Part shown: in pieces, positions 7,634 to 10,326 of the stretch
Layout of the letters: each line of letters starts with the position of its first letter
How positions within the stretch are numbered: the first letter of the stretch is position 1
Source of the DNA: Paludibacteraceae bacterium
GTDB taxonomy: Bacteria; Bacteroidota; Bacteroidia; Bacteroidales; Paludibacteraceae
Length of the DNA stretch: 10,326 nt
Assembly (NCBI GenBank): GCA_017960065.1
Contig: JAGCZK010000007.1
Span: 1-10,326, forward strand
Reading direction: 5' to 3'
Notes under the pieces: model-generated
The model's database searches: none
What the model was told of the DNA's origin: nothing
What the model saw: only the letters and a program-made list of their open reading frames with translations
Position numbers and translations under genes: made by a program

Positions 7634-7684
7634 GATTCATTTTTCAAACTTGACAAAGATAATAAATTTGATTCATTTTTTCAA
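7634..7684. repeat. Direct repeats bracketing the aldehyde dehydrogenase promoter
   Basis: On the minus strand TTGAAAAAATGAATC (7670..7684) and TTGAAAAATGAATC (7634..7647) occur 36-37 bp apart. The upstream copy includes the -33 TTG and the downstream copy lies in the leader. The -7 element sits between them. The placement suits a repressor operator pair, but no binding protein is known from this window. Confidence 0.6.
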
Positions 7685-7685
7685 G
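7654..7685 (-). promoter_or_regulatory. Promoter of the aldehyde dehydrogenase gene
   Basis: The minus strand has CTTG at 7682..7685, a spacer of 20 bases, then TATCTTTG at 7654..7661. This fits the Bacteroidetes arrangement of a TTTG-like -33 box about 20 bases before TAnnTTTG. Transcription would start near 7647, leaving about 20 nt before the ATG at 7629. Confidence 0.75.
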
Positions 7686-7823
7686 TGGTTTTGTTTTTTA
7701 AGTATTGTGGCGTTTTTTTGTTTTATTTTGTAAGTATAATTTTGTATTTGATATTATATTGTAACTTGCTAAAAATTTTTTCAAATTAAAATAATAAATA
7801 AAAGGTGGAAGCCGGGGATTTCG

Positions 7824-7831
7824 TAACTTTG
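7824..7831 (+). promoter_or_regulatory. Promoter -7 element of gdhA
   Basis: TAACTTTG matches TAnnTTTG and is followed by GC, as is common. It lies 51 bases before the gdhA ATG, giving a leader of about 45 nt. No good -33 box is visible 20 bases upstream. A second match, TAATTTTG at 7737..7744, lies in the very AT-rich stretch and could be an additional start. The element rules out the longer GTG-initiated frame from 7805. Confidence 0.7.
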
Positions 7832-7882
7832 CACTCCGTAACGAAACGACACCGTCGGAATATTACTTCAAACACATATATT

Positions 7883-9217
7883 ATGAACGCACAAAATGTC
7901 ATCGAAAACCTGAAAAAGCGTTTTCCCAACGAGCCGGAGTACATCCAGGCCGTATCGGTTGTATTAAACTCGATCGAAGAGGAATACAACAAGCACCCGG
8001 AGTTTGACAAAGCCAACCTGATCGAGCGTCTCTGTATTCCCGACCGCATCTTCACCTTCCGCGTGTCGTGGGTTGATGACAAGGGCAACGTTCAGACCAA
8101 CATGGCTTACCGCGTACAGCACAACATGGCCATCGGACCCTACAAGGGCGGTATCCGTTTCCACTCTTCCGTAAACCCCTCCATCCTGAAGTTCCTGGCT
8201 TTCGAGCAGACCTTCAAGAACTCCCTGACCACGCTGCCCATGGGCGGTGCCAAGGGTGGTTCCGACTTCTCGCCCCGTGGCAAGTCGGCCAACGAAGTAA
8301 TGCGCTTCTGCCAAGCCTATCTGCTGGAATTGTGGCGTCACATCGGTCCCGACACCGACGTACCCGCCGGTGATATAGGTGTAGGCGGCCGCGAAGTAGG
8401 CTATATGTTCGGCATGTACCGTAAGCTTTCGCACGAATTTACGGGAACCTTCACTGGCAAGGGTTTGGAATTCGGCGGTTCGCTGATCCGTCCCGAGGCT
8501 ACCGGTTACGGCAACGTATACTTCCTGACCTCGATGCTGGCTACCAAGAACATCGAGCTCAAAGGCAAAAAGGTATTGGTATCGGGTTCGGGCAACGTAG
8601 CCCAATACACCTGCGAAAAATTGCTCCAATTGGGTGCCACCCCGCTCACCTTGTCTGACTCCAACGGTTACATCTACGATCCGGACGGCATCACCCGCGA
8701 AAAACTGGATTATGTAATGGAACTCAAGAACGTACAACGCGGCCGTATCAAAGAATATGCCGAGAAGTATGGTGTCAAATATGTGGAAGGTGCTCGTCCT
8801 TGGGGCGAAAAGGCCGACATCGCTCTGCCTTCGGCTACCCAGAACGAAATCAACGAGGAAGATGCCAAGAAATTGGTTGCCAACGGCGTAATCGCCGTAT
8901 CGGAAGGTGCCAACATGCCTTGCACCCCCGAAGCCATCAAGGTATTCCAAGACGCCAAGATCCTTTACGCTCCGGGCAAGGCTGCCAACGCCGGTGGTGT
9001 AGCCACCTCGGGTCTGGAAATGAGCCAGAACTCCGAGCGTTTGAGCTGGAGCCGCGAAGAAGTTGACGCCAAGTTGAAAGGCATCATGGCCGACATCCAC
9101 GCCAACTGCGTGAAGTATGGCAAGGAAGCCGACGGCACCATCAACTACGTGAAGGGTGCCAACGTGGCAGGCTTCATGAAGGTTGCCAAAGCCATGATGG
9201 CTCAAGGTATCATCTAA
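7883..9217 (+). CDS. gdhA: Glutamate dehydrogenase (hexameric, probably NADP-specific)
   Basis: Catalyses 2-oxoglutarate + NH4+ + NAD(P)H to glutamate in the cytosol, the low-affinity route of ammonium assimilation. 444 residues is typical for bacterial hexameric GDH. Substrate-site residues are K88 in GPYKGGIRF, K112, catalytic K124 in PMGGAKGG, and D164 in PAGDIGVGGRE. These sit one position before the well-studied clostridial set. The dinucleotide-binding Rossmann loop is GSGNVA (235-240). The following SDSNG (258-262) resembles the NADP(H)-type enzymes rather than an Asp/Glu-ended NAD loop, so NADP preference is inferred. The ATG at 7883 is chosen because a promoter -7 element lies inside the longer open frame. 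It is followed after 86 bases by nfnA on the same strand, with a hairpin in between. Confidence 0.97.
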   Translation: MNAQNVIENLKKRFPNEPEYIQAVSVVLNSIEEEYNKHPEFDKANLIERLCIPDRIFTFRVSWVDDKGNVQTNMAYRVQHNMAIGPYKGGIRFHSSVNPSILKFLAFEQTFKNSLTTLPMGGAKGGSDFSPRGKSANEVMRFCQAYLLELWRHIGPDTDVPAGDIGVGGREVGYMFGMYRKLSHEFTGTFTGKGLEFGGSLIRPEATGYGNVYFLTSMLATKNIELKGKKVLVSGSGNVAQYTCEKLLQLGATPLTLSDSNGYIYDPDGITREKLDYVMELKNVQRGRIKEYAEKYGVKYVEGARPWGEKADIALPSATQNEINEEDAKKLVANGVIAVSEGANMPCTPEAIKVFQDAKILYAPGKAANAGGVATSGLEMSQNSERLSWSREEVDAKLKGIMADIHANCVKYGKEADGTINYVKGANVAGFMKVAKAMMAQGII

Positions 9218-9243
9218 GCAAACACAAGTAACAAATCTACCCC

Positions 9244-9275
9244 ATTGCACCGTCCCCCACAAGGGATGGTGCAAT
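9244..9275 (+). terminator. Stem-loop between gdhA and nfnA
   Basis: Arms ATTGCACCGTCCC (9244..9256) and GGGATGGTGCAAT (9263..9275) pair over 13 bp with one G-U and a 6-base loop CCACAA. It lies 26 bases after the gdhA stop. No T-run follows, so it may be a partial terminator or a 3' mRNA stabiliser that sets the ratio of gdhA to nfnAB message. Confidence 0.5.
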
Positions 9276-9303
9276 GCCGTATAAAAAGTAGAGCATTGAA
9301 AAT

Positions 9304-10131
9304 ATGAATAAAATCATTAGCAAAGAACACTTCTCCGAGAATGTGATCAAATTGGAGATTGAGGCTCCCCTCATTGCCAAGTCGCGTCGTGCCGGGCACT
9401 TCGTTATTGTCCGTGTGGACGAAAAAGGCGAACGCATCCCGCTGACCATTGCCGGATCCGACCTCGAGAAAGGAACCATTACACTTATCATCCAACAAAT
9501 CGGCGCATCGACCCGCAAGTTGTGCGCCCTGAACGCCGGCGACAGCGTGGCCGACGTGGTAGGCCCGTTGGGCAAAGCCACCCATATCGAGAATTTCGGC
9601 ACCGTTGTGTGTGCCTGCGGCGGTGTGGGCACCGCCCCCATGCTCCCCATTGTCGAAGCCTTGAAAAAGGCCGGCAACAAAGTGATTGTCGTTTTGGCCG
9701 CCCGTACCAAAGACCTGATTATTCTGGAGTCGCAAATGCGCGCTTTGGCCGACGAAGTGGTTATTATGACCGACGACGGCAGTTATGGTACCAAGGGATT
9801 GGTAACCAATGGTGTTGAGAACATTATCAACCGCGAAAAAGTGAATTTGTGCATCACCATCGGGCCGGCCATCATGATGAAGTTCGTTTCTTTGCTTACC
9901 AAAAAATACGAAGTGCCCACCGTGGCCTCGCTCAACACCATTATGGTGGACGGCACGGGCATGTGCGGCGCCTGCCGTGTATCGGTTGGCGACGAGACCA
10001 AGTTTGTCTGCGTTGACGGACCCGAATTTGACGCGCATCAAGTCAATTTCGACGAGATGATGACCCGTTTGGGTGCCTACCGTGATTTGGAACAGGTCGC
10101 TTTGGCCGCATACATGAACAGCGTAAAATGA
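9304..10131 (+). CDS. nfnA: NfnA-type ferredoxin-NADP+ reductase subunit (sulfide dehydrogenase / PyrK-like FAD protein)
   Basis: Small subunit of the NfnAB (SudAB) flavoenzyme, which reversibly couples NADH and reduced ferredoxin to NADP+ reduction by electron bifurcation. It acts in the cytosol. Of 275 residues, the N-terminal beta barrel carries the FAD motif RIPLT (44-48). The NAD-binding domain has CGGVGTAPMLP (105-115). The C-terminus has a [2Fe-2S] site, D216-GTGM-C221-GA-C224 and C236, in the order D-x4-C-x2-C-x11-C. In this family the Asp is reported as an unusual cluster ligand. The following gene starts at or just past its stop and encodes the partner subunit, confirming NfnA rather than PyrK (no pyrD nearby). 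An older annotation is sulfide dehydrogenase subunit. No clear ribosome-binding site or own promoter is seen, so it probably depends on read-through from gdhA. Confidence 0.9.
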   Translation: MNKIISKEHFSENVIKLEIEAPLIAKSRRAGHFVIVRVDEKGERIPLTIAGSDLEKGTITLIIQQIGASTRKLCALNAGDSVADVVGPLGKATHIENFGTVVCACGGVGTAPMLPIVEALKKAGNKVIVVLAARTKDLIILESQMRALADEVVIMTDDGSYGTKGLVTNGVENIINREKVNLCITIGPAIMMKFVSLLTKKYEVPTVASLNTIMVDGTGMCGACRVSVGDETKFVCVDGPEFDAHQVNFDEMMTRLGAYRDLEQVALAAYMNSVK

Positions 10132-10136
10132 TTTTT

Positions 10137-10326
10137 ATGGAAAATTTGATTGATAGAAACGCCCCCTGGCGCGACGAATTGCGCAAGTCCATGCCGGCCA
10201 AAGACCGCATGGCCATTGAGCGCGTGCAGATGAATGAATTGGACGGCGAGTACCGCAGCCACAATACGGAAGAAGTGAACCAAGGCCTGACCAAAGAGCA
10301 GGCACTGACCGAAGCCAAGCGCTGCC
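10137..10326 (+). CDS. nfnB: NfnB/GltA-like NADPH-dependent glutamate synthase family subunit (partial, N-terminal 63 codons)
   Basis: Only the N-terminus is present. PWRDELRKSMPAKDR is followed by EEVNQGLTKEQALTEAKRC at the window edge. This is the usual lead-in to the first Cys of the iron-sulfur domain shared by GltD-like proteins. With nfnA immediately upstream it is best read as the large, two-flavin subunit of NfnAB. Databases often call it gltA. An in-frame ATG at 10128 overlaps the nfnA stop as ATGA and would add MIF. I prefer the ATG at 10137 because MENLIDRNAPW looks like the family N-terminus, but both are possible and suggest translational coupling. Confidence 0.85.
   Translation, partial: MENLIDRNAPWRDELRKSMPAKDRMAIERVQMNELDGEYRSHNTEEVNQGLTKEQALTEAKRC

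Noticed and set aside
6784..7653. A 289-codon plus-strand open frame over the aldehyde dehydrogenase.
   Set aside because: Antisense to a gene with all catalytic residues of the family; no promoter or recognisable domain.
7630..7656. A nine-codon extension of the aldehyde dehydrogenase from TTG at 7656.
   Set aside because: The TTG lies inside the -7 promoter element, so it would not be in the transcript.
7805..7882. An N-terminal extension of gdhA from a GTG at 7805.
   Set aside because: The region contains the TAACTTTG promoter element, so it should be upstream of or at transcription start. The ATG at 7883 gives the standard GdhA N-terminus and length.
7964..9274. A 436-codon minus-strand open frame over gdhA.
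   Set aside because: Antisense to a full-length GdhA with every active-site residue; the frame even runs into the intergenic hairpin.
9214..10041. A 275-codon minus-strand open frame over nfnA.
   Set aside because: Antisense to a complete NfnA with FAD, NAD and [2Fe-2S] motifs.

Overview
The window looks like chromosomal DNA from a member of Bacteroidetes, probably order Bacteroidales, with fairly high GC. The evidence is a C-terminal type IX secretion (T9SS) sorting domain on the protein at 3215..5914, several matches to the Bacteroidetes promoter -7 element TAnnTTTG just upstream of genes, little use of Shine-Dalgarno sites, and familiar Bacteroidales housekeeping proteins (GdhA, NfnA and NfnB types). 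I cannot place it to genus.

Left part (1..5963, minus strand): a two-gene polysaccharide-degrading unit. The promoter-proximal gene encodes a secreted 899-residue GH64-type beta-1,3-glucanase. It carries two near-identical 106-residue beta modules, a Trp-rich module and a T9SS tail. After 29 bases comes a giant multimodular chitinase that runs off the left edge: signal peptide, GH18, degenerate chitin-binding-like module, GH18, FN3, CBM5/12, and the start of a third GH18. Its modules are separated by Gly-Gly-Asn-Glu repeat linkers. Beta-1,3-glucan plus chitin are the main structural polymers of fungal cell walls, so the pair plausibly attacks fungal biomass. This is inferred from family membership.

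Middle (5964..7882): an intergenic stretch with a perfect 30-bp palindrome immediately after the stop of a class-3-like aldehyde dehydrogenase gene (minus strand, 6211..7629). The dehydrogenase and gdhA are transcribed divergently from an AT-rich spacer that holds recognisable promoters for both. A repeated 14-15-bp sequence brackets the dehydrogenase promoter.

Right part (7824..10326, plus strand): gdhA (glutamate dehydrogenase, complete), an 86-base gap with a strong hairpin, then nfnA (FAD/NAD(P)/[2Fe-2S] subunit) and the first 63 codons of nfnB (GltA-like subunit). NfnAB-type enzymes interconvert NADH, reduced ferredoxin and NADPH. GdhA of this type usually consumes NADPH to fix ammonium into glutamate. 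The arrangement suggests that NADPH supply and nitrogen assimilation are linked.

No RNA genes, CRISPR arrays, insertion sequences or phage genes were seen. There is no clearly new system here. The most notable items are the multi-catalytic chitinase next to a GH64 enzyme and the repeat-flanked dehydrogenase promoter.
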